This document shows, piece after piece, positions 1 to 11,369 of a stretch of 64,000 nucleotides of DNA; within the stretch, counting starts at the first letter, position 1; each line of letters starts with the position of its first letter. Under the pieces are notes generated by a model. The model was not told the origin of the DNA, did not search any database, and worked only from the letters and a program-made list of their open reading frames with translations. A program made the translations under genes and the position numbers. The stretch comes from Cristatella mucedo (Eukaryota; Bryozoa; Phylactolaemata; Cristatellidae): NCBI GenBank assembly GCA_009760855.2, contig WPIO01000030.1, positions 1,846,001 to 1,910,000 on the forward strand, given 5' to 3'.

Positions 1-633
1 CCGCTTATTGTAAAGGTCTCAGCTGCGAGGCAGCCGCCTCCAAGGGTCTCGCTGAAGCATCTCACCGGACGCTGCAAAAGTTTAGGATCGTGAAGCTACG
101 TGCTGCTGCTATAGCATGTCTTACTGGCTACAGAGCTGTTTGTGCGAGGTACGTACGCCGGAAAATCTGTAGCCGCCGAATGGCTCTAGAAAGGCTTCAG
201 CTCGATTTTGTTGGACAGCAGTCTCCTATGCAGCAGGAAGCACGTCGAACGTTACCGTTGGCGACCTTGTGCGTTATAATCGGCTGCATCATATGCGAGG
301 ATTCCACCAAATTCCATCTGCGTTTGCAATCGTTCTTCGATTGATAATTATTTGCGAAAACCGCCCTCGCAAATGAAATTAAGTCGTTGCACTGAGTGCA
401 CTGTGTGGCGAAAAAGGAATCGATACGCTAGTGGCACGATCAGGTATGCGACAAGAATGTGGGTACACAAAGCAACCTCCGTTCTCGTCCGAAGACAATG
501 GCGCGGTGGAGGCGAGTTGCCTTATAATGTGCGGGCGTTGAGTAGGCGTAGCAGCCCTGTTTCTTACCACTGTGGCGTGTGCGCTACCGGATTGCCGTCC
601 ATTTTATCTTTCAAGCGGATGTAGCGGCTTTTA
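1..633. other. Left edge, no recognisable feature
   Basis: I see no gene family, repeat or RNA here. Short open frames of 84 and 90 codons on the + strand (90-344, 352-624) match nothing I know and lack splice or start signals that would make them convincing. Confidence 0.5.
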
Positions 634-818
634 CGCGATGGCACACTAGGTGAGGCGGTTGCCTTCACGACCTCGGTCCCGAGGCCGTGGGTTCGATTCC
701 TGCGGTGGGCGATTCTGTATCGCCACTGCAAGCGGCGGTGATAGCCATAAAGGCTCTTCTGTCGCTATACAAAAAGAGGCTGTTTAATCAACTAGGATTT
801 ATTTATTTATTTATTTTA
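634..818 (+). mobile_element. SINE-B copy (tRNA-derived)
   Basis: The left part resembles a tRNA with internal RNA polymerase III boxes: an A-box-like GGCACACTAGGTGAGGCGG and a B-box GTGGGTTCGATTCC. The body reads CGCCACTGCAAGCGGCGGTGATAGCC and the tail AAAGAGGCTGTTTAATCA, ending in (TTTA)n. Close relatives occur at 24528-24705 (+) and 56001-56166 (-), which defines the family. The sequence beyond the tRNA-like head is a family-specific body, so this is a retroposon rather than a tRNA gene. Confidence 0.85.
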
Positions 819-2480
819 CGTCCGAACAGAAACAGGCTGCAAGCACAGCGCCGCTCGTAGCGGTGCTCGTCTCACCCCCGACTCGCGAGGAATATATCAC
901 TGTGACCCTTTAAGACGGGTACTTTAAGACGGCCAGCGACTTGTAGATTCTGCAGAAGTGCACGCAGGTGGGCGCACCACTCAACTTTCGGCGGAGAAAG
1001 CGCTGCCCAACTGGTTTAAAGCAGTCGGCTAAGCCAGTTTGCAAGCTTGCAAAGTGGCTCAGCCAACTGCCGCTGTGCCAACTTCGGAGCGCTAAACGCG
1101 CACGCAGCAGGTCACTTATTCGCCTCATCGTTTCTAGCGCTATCCTACTTACCGTTACCTAGGAGTACAGGAGCGAGTTCGTTGACGTCAACTAGACCGA
1201 GACACTAAGCACACATAGGGGATTGATTTACTGAGCTTTTTTCGCAAGCGAACAATATGCTGCGCATCTAGTTCAGCGCTGTCCCTCCTGGACTCCTCGC
1301 AAATTTTTCGCAAAGAAAAGCACACGAGCCTCACCCTAGACAAAGGGATCTACCGCAGTGGAAATAACTAGCAGCTAGCGCGCCGGTTCAGGGTCTTGGT
1401 GGCTCAGTGGCAGGAGAGCTGCCCGTGCCCCGAACGTCTCTCAAGCGAAGAAGACCCGCTGCCTAAACCTCCGGAAGAGTCACCCCTTCCGCCCCGTAAT
1501 CTGAATGGAAACCGCCACCCGCGTGCGCCTATACAAACGTGTCTGACAACCGCCGTCCGCGCGTTGAACCTCGCGACGAACACCTGACGCCGGGACTCCT
1601 GCCGTCGTCTACAGGTGGTGAGGGTGCCTGCATCATTTCCCGAATGGCGAAGGTTCAAACCCAGCAGAGGTCGCTGGCTGGCCGACTTGCCGTCTGGCTC
1701 CGTTGACTCTCCCTCTAATTCTTCCGGTTGGGCCTCGACTGCTCGCACGCTTCGGCGCCGCTGACGCTCGCTTTTGCCATAACCTTGAACTATAATCATG
1801 CCTAAGCGCTTATCTGCAAAGCCATAAAACCCTAAATCCACCAAAGCGCTGCGAAGCCATAAACCTTGAACCGTAAACCTGTCATCGCCTGTCTTTGAAT
1901 CCATAAATATAAACCATAGACTATACACCTAAATGTAGGCATACACGTACCGAACCAATTGTCTGCGCTACAACCTAAACCCTAAATCAGCCAAACCGCC
2001 TTGCTCTCATCTCTTAAAGCCCCCCCCCACATAGCGATGTGCTACATAGGTATGCTTACATTAGCGGAACGAGGCGGAACGAAGAGTGCCTACACTCACA
2101 AGTCCATATCCGTAGCGTACAGAAGTCCCAATGACAGTGGCCGGGCAGCTACAGGGGTCCTATAGCCATGACGCCATGACAGCCATGACGCGTCACAACT
2201 CTCTTAGGGCACAAAGCATACAGCACAACGCAGCACAGCTACTGAGGCATAACTGACTGCCTATTATATGGCTTCGGCTTTTGTGCCTAACCGTAAGTTT
2301 GTCGCATAGCCGGTTCCAAGCCGCCATAATTCAGGAACCGCGATTACGAAATATCTCGGCAGTCATCATTTGGCTGATTAAGCACTTATCCGTATCATTT
2401 TTACGCTTGCTCCAACGTGATGGTGCAGCCTAAAGCCTTTTTTAACCATAAAAGAGCTACGTTTTTGTAAAACTGCTTAC
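819..2480. other. No gene recognised
   Basis: A 174-codon minus-strand open frame (1404-1928) has low-complexity Arg/Gly/Ser composition and no recognisable domain. Scattered AACCCTAAAT words near 1828 and 1978 look telomere-like but are not tandem. Nothing else was identified. Confidence 0.45.
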
Positions 2481-2628
<148 letters not shown>

Positions 2629-2944
2629 GTTAGACGAAGCCTGCCTAGAGCTAGAAATCTTTGAGGAGCTACTATAGCACCCAGCTGCTGGGACACCGAG
2701 CCATTTACGACAAACTGCAAGTGCTTCTTGATAGCTCCGCTGTGAGAGTCAGATGGTGAAGGTGGAGGTGACGGATCGGAGGTGGAGCTGTGTTGGGAGG
2801 AGGAGTGTGAGGAAGTGGAAGATTATGAGAGGACGAGGTGAAGTCCTACGAGGACTATGGAGAGAACGATGAGTTTTACCAGGATGAGAAGGACGAGGAA
2901 GAGGGAGGAGGAAGAAGTCCGCTGATCACGGAGGAACGGCGACG
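2629..2944. other. Purine-rich block, no certain gene
   Basis: From about 2750 to 2925 the + strand is strongly G/A-rich. From 2838 one frame encodes a very acidic stretch rich in Glu, Asp and Tyr before running into the LINE-B tail. It could be a short acidic exon or plain polypurine sequence; I cannot decide between them. Confidence 0.35.
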
Positions 2945-3075
2945 GGTTCGCTACCGAATCCGTACCGAAAGCCGCTTAGGCTGTGAGTGCGCTATACAAA
3001 ACTCTCCTGCGCAACACCCACATGGTCTTTATGACTTTGTGGAGTTACAGACGGAGATACACTACATTCTAAGTA
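2945..3075 (+). mobile_element. LINE-B 3' tail fragment
   Basis: The stretch CGAATCCGTACCGAAAGCCG, then GTGCGCTATACAAAACTCTCC, then GTGGAGTTACAGACGGAGATAC and a short (ACATT)-like end, matches the 3' ends of LINE-B copies at 18660-19080 and 50110-50250 (minus strand) and 62395-63390 (plus strand). Only the tail is present, as expected for a severely 5'-truncated insertion. Confidence 0.75.
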
Positions 3076-4990
3076 TCTAGCTTCGGGAAAACTTTGCTCG
3101 CACGCTGTCGAGGCTAGCGATGCATGCTTGTACTGTAGGCGGCGGCGGCGTGCCGTGTCGGCGCGGGAGCATCAGCCGGAGGAGCATCAGCTCACTTTGC
3201 TCTGCTTGGATTGTGGGCGCACCTCGACGATCCGAGACGGTAGCCTATCGGCGTACCACGAAAGCTGCGCTGTCAGACTACCTCGGTAGCACCTAACTCG
3301 ATTACTCTACGTGCCGCTAGACAAGGAAAGCTACCGCCGACCCGTCGCATAGCCTGCCTTCGTTGCACAAATTTCTCGCGCGGCTGCAGCGCTAGCCGCG
3401 CTCGGCCGCAGATTATTTCCCGGCGGGTCGTCAGCCAATCGCTGCGGCTGGCAGCAGCGCTGCGCACGCCGCTTAAAGTGTAAATAGCAGTTTTGGCATG
3501 CAGCTCATTCAGCGGTCTGCGTAGAGATAAAAGTTCTCTTGCGGCACTAGACAAACGAAGTAAATTTGCTTTTCTAACTCTATCTTAATGCGGAGGCAGA
3601 GCAGTTTTCTTCGAGCGGCTTTCGACCGCTCGCGGCACTCAACAACGACGAGTCGCCTCTGCTGTACGACTCGAATACACGACAACCTGGGTCGCGAAAA
3701 ACGTGGTCGCGTAGAGCGAAAGCTGCACGATGGCATCGTGAGCCTCGCTTGGCACTATATTAAACAAAACCCGACGCCTAGCTCGGCGCAAAAGTTCCGA
3801 GAGCCCGGAGCGACGACGCGCGTGCGCATCATTGCCGGAAACTTGCGCTGCTTCTCTGGCCGGCGAGATTTGCTCGCAAAGCGTCTTTCGGTTCGTCATC
3901 GGCGGCGCGGCTGGCAGCCAGGGCGGGCGTAAAGCGTCTGCGGCACGTCTGCTCCTCCGTCGGCAACAGGCGAGCGTTGTGGGTGGGCGGGCGGCGGTGG
4001 GGTCGTGCTGCCGTGCGAGCGACCTGCACCACCGCTGCTGTCAATGGGCGATCGATCGACGACGCACAACGCCAAAGAGTAGCGGGAAAACTCTGGTAGC
4101 TACGCAACCTCCGCAACGCCGGAGAGCTACGGGAAAACTCCGGTAGCTACGCGACGTCCGCGACGCTGCGTCGAACGAGCGTAGACCCCGCGAGAACGAA
4201 GTGTCGATTGTAGCGAACTATCGATGGGCGTACCGGTGGCCAATTGCGCCAGCCGCGAACTACCGTAGAAGTAGAGCCGCGCCCCGATTATCCTTTGAAA
4301 CAGCTGCGTACTTCGAGCTCATATAGGGATTGGGCAACGTCAAACGCGGGATTCGTGAGGTCTCAGTCGCAGTCGCAGTCGCAGTTGTAAGAGATGGCCA
4401 TGAAATGAGAGCACCAGCACGTATTTCACCGAGACCCAAACCGCCATGGTCTGCAGATAAGCCAGACGGCCAGGCAAAAATGACTACAGCGGGGAGCGGC
4501 GGGGACGGCCACTAGCTTCGCTCGGCTCCGGTAGCGAAATTCTCGGTGATTCTCGAGCGGCGATTCAAGCCGATTCCGCTAGCGAGAGCACTCGGCGTCG
4601 TCGGGCTATTCGTCCGCGGCCGGCGGCGGCGGTGGGAGCGGCGAATTCCTTTGGCGGCTGCGGCGGAAGCGCTGCCGGACACCTGAACGCAGCGAGCGCT
4701 CATCTCTTGGCTCTCGGCGCCGCTCGACCGGCGCCGGCCGGTCGTCCGTGGACATCCAGGCGTGCGACGACCCCCCCCCCGGGGGAATACAAATGAAAGT
4801 GGCGAGCTACGGGCTCGGCGCGTGAGGAAATCGGCTGAGCCGTCCTCCGCTTTGCACATCCTCAGCCCGCGCAGGCGTTCTAGGCGAAGGGGGTGGTGAA
4901 TTTTTGCATTGGTGCAATCGGTGCTGATTTGAATGGGTGGGCCGGCGGCCCTGCCCGAACCCCTTTCATTTGGCCCTTGAGCGGGTGCAA
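3076..4990. promoter_or_regulatory. CpG-rich block, possible promoter/CpG island
   Basis: CG dinucleotides are dense from about 3130 to 4900, in clear contrast to the flanks. The block includes GGCGGCGGCGGCG, CAGTCGCAGTCGCAGTCG and an imperfect direct repeat of about 47 bp around 4078-4165. Long open frames on both strands here (up to 165 codons, 4512-5009 on the - strand) have compositions expected from GC-rich sequence and no recognisable domains. It may be the promoter or first exon of a gene that I cannot identify. Confidence 0.35.
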
Positions 4991-6290
4991 TAAATAATAG
5001 GCAATCCAATATGGAGCTTCGCGAAGCCGATTTCAGGCGGCTTTGCGGCGGATTCTAGTGGATTGCGCCAGTGGCCGGCGTCTTACCAGCATTTATTTTA
5101 ACAGCATTCTTACCAACATCTTACCAGCTCATTTGCATGCAAACCGCGAGAGAGCAATGACGTTAATTTGTGTGAGTACGATATAACGACGGTGTGCTTA
5201 CTACAATATTCACTCGGCACTACTAGTCTGGTGTGGGGCGTGTTGAATGCAGCGTTCTTTTCCATCGCTCTATTGGTTCTAATGGATTTAAGCATGACCT
5301 TGCTACGGCAAAATCCACCGCAATTTACTTTATGAAGCCAAAGTGGTTAGGAAATCGGCGGAGCTAAAATTGAATTTTTATTCAGGCTATTCTTTAACGT
5401 CCTTTGAGAGAAGGGTAAAAGCCGTCTAGGCTTCTGCTGCCGTATTCTGTAGGAAGTTTTGGATACAGCTGATGTCTAACCGGTTCACTATAAGGAGTTA
5501 TCGGTGAGATGGCAACGCACTATCGCAGTGGCAGGGGCCAAGGGCGGCTGCTTTCAAAACAGCCGCTGAGACGTTGGTAGAAGCGAAGATTGCTACCTTG
5601 GGACAGCTGACGCTTTCATAAGTGCCTACCACGTCATGAAAGCAGTGTACGCTCATCAAGCCAGTGCTTACGCTTTCCAGCATCTGCAGAAGGTGTGTAG
5701 CATGCGTATTGCAGTGGGCCTGTAAAAATTTCCCTGTATGAGTATTGTGCCACACAAGCCGAGCTCGGCGTTTTGGTTTCCGACATTTATAATAGAGTAT
5801 TTCGCGCCTTTTGTATTCAGAAAAGCAGTACGAAAACGACTGTTTAACTAATGAGATCAGTTTCAATTAATACAACAGCGACATGCAGCGAAGGGCCGTC
5901 AACTTGCCAAGTGATCACTGCTACTGGTTACCTCATCTGCCGACGGCAAAGCCGCCCGCCAGTTTGGGAGGCTGCCGGTGCATGTAGTTGGCTGCGCGTT
6001 TCTCCACTGTATTTATTACCATCGGTTGGTGAGTACAGCATCTTGAGACACGGCCGTTACCGTCACAATCAAAGCAGCGATGTGCATCAGCGAGGCTTCG
6101 CTCAGACCTTGGATGACGATCTCCATAGCTGCTAGTTCCACGTGTTGCCTCCCGCGTCTTCCGTGAGTTCCAGATGCCTCGAGCCTCGACTCATGTACAA
6201 CTGCCTTTATCAGCTCCGTCAGCCACTCCTGCGGCATTGCCTTCGGTCTCTCGGCGTACACCTGTCGCGCCTCCTCGACGGGCGTCTAGC
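4991..6290. other. No recognised gene; two minus-strand ORFs of unknown nature
   Basis: Minus-strand open frames at 5498-5866 (122 codons, Cys/His-containing) and 6016-6261 (81 codons) lie downstream of the Ala/Glu-rich ORF on the same strand. They could be parts of one decayed element, but no conserved motif is visible. Nothing else was recognised. Confidence 0.3.
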
Positions 6291-7085
6291 TCACGTCTTC
6301 TGCTGGCCCCTCGCGACTCTCCGCCACCAGCAGTTCGGAAACCGAGGGAACCACAGTCTGCGCCACCATCTGTTGCTTCCAGCTATCGGTCTTCTCTTCG
6401 CCTCCGACAGCTCGGAAAGCCTCTCGTGCACCTTCTCAACGCGTGTCTCACCCGCCTCTATAGCTGGCGCTTCACGGACTTTCGCCGACGGTGACGCTTT
6501 GCTCCATGCCGCTGTCACCTCCAAGACCATTTGCACCGAGTCGCTGGCCACAGGTGCTGTCTCGCTCTCTACTAGTGCTTACCCATCTGCCGCCACCTCT
6601 CTGGTAGACAGAGCCACCTCTCTGGCAGACAGAGCCACCTCTCTGCCGGACGCTGCCGTCGCTCCACCGGACGCTTCTACCTCTCTTCTGGACGCTGCTG
6701 CTTCTGTGCCGGACGCTGGCATGTCTGAGCCGAACGCAGCCATCTCTACACCGGATGCCTCCGCCTGGCTCGTGGACGCCGCCTCTGCCGGCTCCACCGG
6801 CGTCTCTTCTGGATCTGCTTTCGTCGCCCGGAACACCGTTGGCGATTGCTGCTGCCGCTTTCTCTCGCTCGTGTCGGCCTCCTCAGTCCGAACGGCGTTT
6901 ACCAAATCCGAGCGCAGCAGCCGCGCTTTACCGGCCTCAACCTCCAGCCGCTTATGCACTATCGCCTCCGCTTTCCTGGCACTCTGCAAGTCCAACCGCC
7001 GAAGCCTCTCCTCAACTTCAGGGCTTGCAAACACTTTCACGTGTTGCACGCAGTTGGGCGTAGTCCTCTTGCACCGAGTCAGGAA
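6291..7085 (-). pseudogene. Unidentified Ala/Glu-rich ORF with one in-frame stop
   Basis: I do not recognise this ORF. Read from right to left it opens upstream of 7049 and stays in one frame to 6291, except for a TAA at about 6579-6581. The N-terminal third is charged and helix-like, with Leu/Arg/Lys/Glu around RLEVEAGKARLL, resembling the coiled region of some retroelement Gag proteins. The middle is Ala/Ser/Glu-rich and ends in three 7-residue repeats of the type ALSAREV, encoded by a 21-bp tandem repeat at 6592-6654. After the stop the frame continues with a further helix-like segment (EKVHERLSEL). A GTAAGC at the stop could instead be a splice donor, which would make the upstream part an exon. 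A decayed gag-like gene and a genuine host exon are both possible. Confidence 0.35.
6592..6654. repeat. 21-bp tandem repeat, three units
   Basis: Three consecutive units begin GCCACCTCTCTG at 6592, 6613 and 6634. They are in frame with the Ala/Glu-rich minus-strand ORF and add three heptapeptides to it. Confidence 0.85.
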
Positions 7086-7197
7086 GGGTTGCAGCGAACG
7101 TTAATGCACCGCCTGTCAGGAACACAAATGCGTACATGTGCCATAAAGCTGGATCGACAACTCTTTCTTTTAGCCTCCGCTCCGAGTGGTAACATGC

Positions 7198-10100
7198 TCA
7201 ATAAACAACATAAATAACATGCTCAGGGGTGACATGCACAGGGTCAGCATGCAAGTGCGGTTAGTGGCAGCATGCACAGTGTCAGCACACATAAGCGCAC
7301 TAAGGACAAATCACAGGGACCCACTAAATGCTGTCATTAATAGATGTTATTAATTTCTGTTTAAATGTTGTCAAGTCAGGGGACGTCGTGACGCAAGTCG
7401 AGAGTGAGTTTCAGGCTTTGGGAGCATACGAACTAAATGTACGGTCTCCAAAGGATTTGAGGTTTTCGCGAAGTATAAGTAAACAGTTGGATTCCGAAAA
7501 GCGGGTGGTACGATGCTTGGCCTGGTGGGGGAGTAGATCTGATAGTTAAGCTGGAGCCAAAGAATGAAGTGACCTAAAAGTGAGTGACAAAACCTTGAAA
7601 TCAATCCGTTGCTTGGCTGGTAGCCAGTGCAGTTCGGCGAGAAGTGGTGAGACGTGGCAACTGCGACACTCACGGCAGACAAGCCTAGCTGTGGAGTTTT
7701 GCACCAGTTTTAAGCGCCTGATTGCACTTGCCGGTAAACCAGAAAGCAGTGAGTTATAGAAGTCAAGACGGAATATCACCAATGTATGGACCAACTGTTA
7801 GATGACGTATCTTTATCTAAACAAGCCCGAATTTTAGCAATGTTACAAAGCTAAACGTGGGCAGACTTAATTTTGCAGCTGATTTGATCGTCTAACGAAA
7901 GGTCACTTTGGAACATGACATCTAGATTTCGTGCAGATTCAACAGGAGATATGCTGGCAGAGCCAATTTTGAGCGTTAGCCTTTCCAATTTCTGAGTCAC
8001 ACTTGGTTTACCTATAACTAATAAGTCGGTTTTATCATCATGTAATTTAAGAAAATGTGTTGCCATCCATTTGCGGATATTATCGATGCATACAGCGAGG
8101 GAGTTAAGAGAATTCAAATTGCTCGAAGGCTGAGGGTGATCAAAGCAAAGGTACAACCGAGTTTCATCCACATAGAATTACTAGACTAGATTGTGCTTGG
8201 CAATCACATTGGCAAGAGGGAAAACAAAAACCGTAAAAAAGCCAGACCTAGCACGGAGCTATGCGGTACCCCATATTTCAGAGGTACCTCGGATGATCTT
8301 TATCGACTCCCATCAATACTCTGGAGCCTCTTACTGATATAGGACCTGAACCATTGCAGAGCAGTGCCAGTGATGCCCAGGTGAGATGAGAGGCGCTCAA
8401 GAAGAATTTGGTGATCGATAGTATCAAAGCTGCCGAAAGATCGAGCAAAACAAGCAGGAGTACTCTATCCATGTCTGCATTCCTAAGTAAGTAGTTGTAC
8501 ACCCTAAGCAATGCTGACTTAGTGAGTTGATTAGCTCTTAATCCAGACTGGAACTTACTAGCAAGGTTTGAAGTTTCAATATATAAGTTCAGCTGGTCTG
8601 CCACGACTCAATCCAGTGTCTTTGATAGGAATAGTAGAAAAGAGACAGGGCGTTAGTTGCTTAAGTTTACTCGGTCCAGTGTTGTTTTCTTGAGAAGTGA
8701 CCTGACTACAGCTTTTTTGAAGGGTGCTGGGACATGACCTGAGGCTAATGACATATTAATGATGTTAGTTATGCATGGCAGCAGCAGATCAATCCAATGT
8801 AGGAGCAAGACAGTGGGAATAGGGTCTAAAGAACTGTTGCCTCCTTTGATTGGGATGTGAACTTCAAGACGAAATCCTTATTTACCTGCTTGAATGTAGA
8901 CATTGAGGTGCCACAAGGAATCGAGGGGAAGCATCCTGGGGGATGCTGCCATCGCAGGGATGGACTTCCTGATCCTGTCTATATTCTGGACAAAGAATTG
9001 AGAGAAGCGATCATCTAGATTATCTAAGGGATCATCAGGTAAGGAGCTTATCTGGTAGAGGTTGAGGAGATGGTTTATTGTCGACATCAGCATTTTTGGA
9101 TCGTGCATCCGTGATTCAAGAACTTTTTCTTATAGAAGCTAGACTCGGCCTTTGCTAGGATCAATTGGTAAGACCTACAGTAGTCCTCATATGCCTGTTG
9201 ATGGACAGTTAGTCGTGATCTTTTGCATGTTTTTTCAAGAAAGCGCTTAGAGGACCTAGCTAATGTAGTGTCTGGGGTAAATTAAAGACCGTCTGGGCGA
9301 GGGCGCACCGTGCCCTTAGTCAGAGGTGCAAACGCGTCGAGTGTGTCAGCTAGTGTCGTGCTGTAGCTATCTACCAATGATGACATAACAGATCTGAGGA
9401 GGGACTGAGAGCAGAGGCGAGGCAGATATTCTTGCACGGACAGCATTGATATCAATGGTCTTGATGTTTCGAGATTCACCGGTGATTTTAGAAGAGAAGG
9501 CGGGCACACACTGGAGACTGAATTAGATCAGCTGGTTTGGTCTAGCGGTTAAGGTGCTCGCCCCGACCAAGTTCTGACTGAGCTCGTGGGCTCGAGCCCC
9601 GAGGCATATGTGAAGCACCTGAATAGAGATTAAGTTCTCTTGGGACGCTATATAAATGAATTATATCTGCAAGTGGTCAGATAGGCAGGATTTCGGAATA
9701 ATTGGTGATGACAAAGTGCAGTTGTATGAAAAAATTTGGTCGAGTGTGTGACCCTTGATGTGAGTAGGGCCATGCACATCAGCCACAAGAGACAATAAGT
9801 CAGTAAATGCATGAAATTCAGTGCTGAAGGCGTCGGATAAGTTATCAAAGAGAGACTTGAAATCACCCATAACGAGGATGGATCGATTTCCTGCACACAG
9901 AGTTGAAATGAGATGTGGAGAAATCTGAGATAAAGAAGGGTTTGGTACCTGGTGGACGATAGACTGCTGCCACTATCGGTAGCTTGTTTTCGGGTGAAAT
10001 CAAGACAATAGATTCAAAAGACTGCTTTGCCGGTACTGCCAATGGCTTGAAGTTGAATTTCGAGCGCACTATAACAGCAAATCCACCTCCAGTTTCGATT

Positions 10101-10200
10101 AATCTAGACGTGTGAAAGAATGAGAAAACATCCGGATAGCGTCTTTTATTGTAGGACAGTTTACGGATTTTAGCCAAGTTTTAGTTAAGGCACGAACTTG
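7198..10200 (-). mobile_element. LINE-A copy, decayed, with a SINE-A inside
   Basis: This copy reads from right to left. It matches the better LINE-A copy at 36376-39735 over nearly its full length: endonuclease (FHTSRLIETGGG, YRPPGTK, IKGHTLDQIFSYN near 10120-9700), linker (LAPLTKGTVRPRPDGL-like near 9300), reverse transcriptase (LLVLLDLSAA near 8440) and the C-terminal LHWLPAKQRIDFKVLSL near 7600. Several frameshifts and stops break the ORF, so it is dead. A SINE-A element (9531-9665) is inserted in the endonuclease region in the opposite orientation. The final (ATT)n tail seen in younger copies is not clear at 7198. Confidence 0.9.
9531..9665 (+). mobile_element. SINE-A copy inserted in a LINE-A
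   Basis: The tRNA-like head has an A-box-like TGGTCTAGCGGTTAAGGTGC and a B-box-like GGGCTCGAGCCCC. It is followed by GAAGCACCTGAATAGAG, ATTAAGTTCTCTTGGGACGC and TATATAAATGAATTATAT. The same unit occurs at 34841-34981. It interrupts the LINE-A endonuclease sequence, which resumes on both sides, so the SINE is younger than that LINE. The 3' half resembles the LINE-A 3' end. Confidence 0.9.
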
Positions 10201-11000
10201 CATGCCAAGGCATGGGTGCTCTTCTTTGGTGCCGTGTTCTGCTTCTGTTAGCATACTCGTGGGCATTGTTGCAGCACATCTAAGTCTCTAGCAGTCTTTC
10301 CAAGACCCTTAGCTTCAGCATTACTCGTCGCACGTCGGCTGAGAGTCGCACCGTTACGAGTGCTGTGCATGCGGCCTAGTTCCATCTGGACGTGGAAGCA
10401 GCTACACCTCGTTCGGAAGAAACCACAGTATATGCACCACAATTTTGAACTTCACAGAACTGGCTGAGCTACCAGCAGTATAAACCCGTACCAAATTACC
10501 AAATTGGTAGTGGTATTTTCTGGAAAAAACAACGTTATCTTTATTATTATTATTTTCTTTAAGACGAGTTTCATTAAGTTATAGTAAAATTTATTCCGCA
10601 CATTTGCAGTCATATTGGATTGAGCCTTAAGAGTTTTTGCTCAGGTCAAGATCGCGATGTCCCTACCTACCTTATTCAAACTCACGACTCATCTAGCTCC
10701 AGCAATGATTTGAATATCGATATCAACAACCGTGCCAAGTTCATGCTTGTACTCTTAAAATGCACAATTCCTAACCCGCAGTTCAATTACTATATTGACG
10801 TGGGCTGAAGGATGCGTCAGCTGCCTCTGGGAAGAGATCGTGGCCGGATTTTCCGAAAATTGAAGTTCTTTTAAGCGTTGAATATGTAAACCAATACACT
10901 CGAGACCTCATTTGAAAGTACATTATTTTTCTTTTTAGGCCTCAGCGCGTAATGAAGTACTCGCTCGCGGACATCTGAATTCCTTCGGCTGGTGCTCGTC
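10201..11000. other. No gene recognised
   Basis: AT-rich sequence around 10510-10600 and no convincing coding frame. I see nothing identifiable between the 5' end of the LINE-A copy and the minisatellite. Confidence 0.5.
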
Positions 11001-11216
11001 CTCCAGCGCTCCAGCGTCTGCCTGCAGCTCCAGCGCTTCAGCGTCTGCCTGCAGCTCCAGCGCTCCAGCGTCTGCCTGCAGCTCCAGCGCTTCAGCGTCT
11101 GCCTGCAGCTCCAGCGCTCCAGCGTCTGCCTGCAGCTCCAGCGCTCCAGCGTCTGCCTGCAGCTCCAGCGCTCCAGCGTCTGCCTGCAGCTCCAGCGCTC
11201 CAGCGTCTGCGTGCGC
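11001..11216. repeat. 27-bp minisatellite, eight units
   Basis: Exactly eight 27-bp units begin CTCCAGCGCTCCAGCGTCTG; units 2 and 4 carry CTTCAGCG instead of CTCCAGCG and the last unit ends GCGTGCGC. The period is a multiple of three, so both strands remain open (9-residue repeats LELQADAGA on the - strand, SSVCLQLQR on the + strand). I read this as a repeat rather than a protein, because no start, splice site or flanking coding sequence supports a gene. Confidence 0.95.
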
Positions 11217-11369
11217 TCGCGCAGCTTTGCCAGCTGCCACTATAACCTCGCTGGCTCTTAGTCCCCGTACTATTGGGCGCGATCGTGCACGTCTGTTATC
11301 GCTAAAATACATTTCTGAATTCCACTACTTTTTGTCAGGGTGTTTGTTAGTAGGGAGGTGTCTCCCGCA

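Noticed and set aside
634-720. A tRNA gene at the head of SINE-B (and similarly at SINE-A 9531 and 34841)
   Set aside because: The A and B boxes are present, but acceptor and anticodon stems are not convincingly paired and each copy continues into the same non-tRNA body and tail, so they are SINE heads.
1404-1928. 174-codon minus-strand ORF
   Set aside because: It has low-complexity Arg/Gly/Ser composition with no recognisable domain and no splice context.
1820-1995. Telomeric repeat (AACCCTAAA words)
   Set aside because: Only isolated words occur, not a tandem array, so this is not a telomere or a clear interstitial telomeric repeat.
4512-5009. 165-codon minus-strand ORF
   Set aside because: It lies in a CpG-rich block, is Arg/Ser-rich and lacks any domain, so it is more likely a composition effect.
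10935-11312. 125-codon repetitive protein (LELQADAGA repeats)
   Set aside because: It is produced by a 27-bp minisatellite that is open on both strands, and there is no start, splice or flanking coding support.
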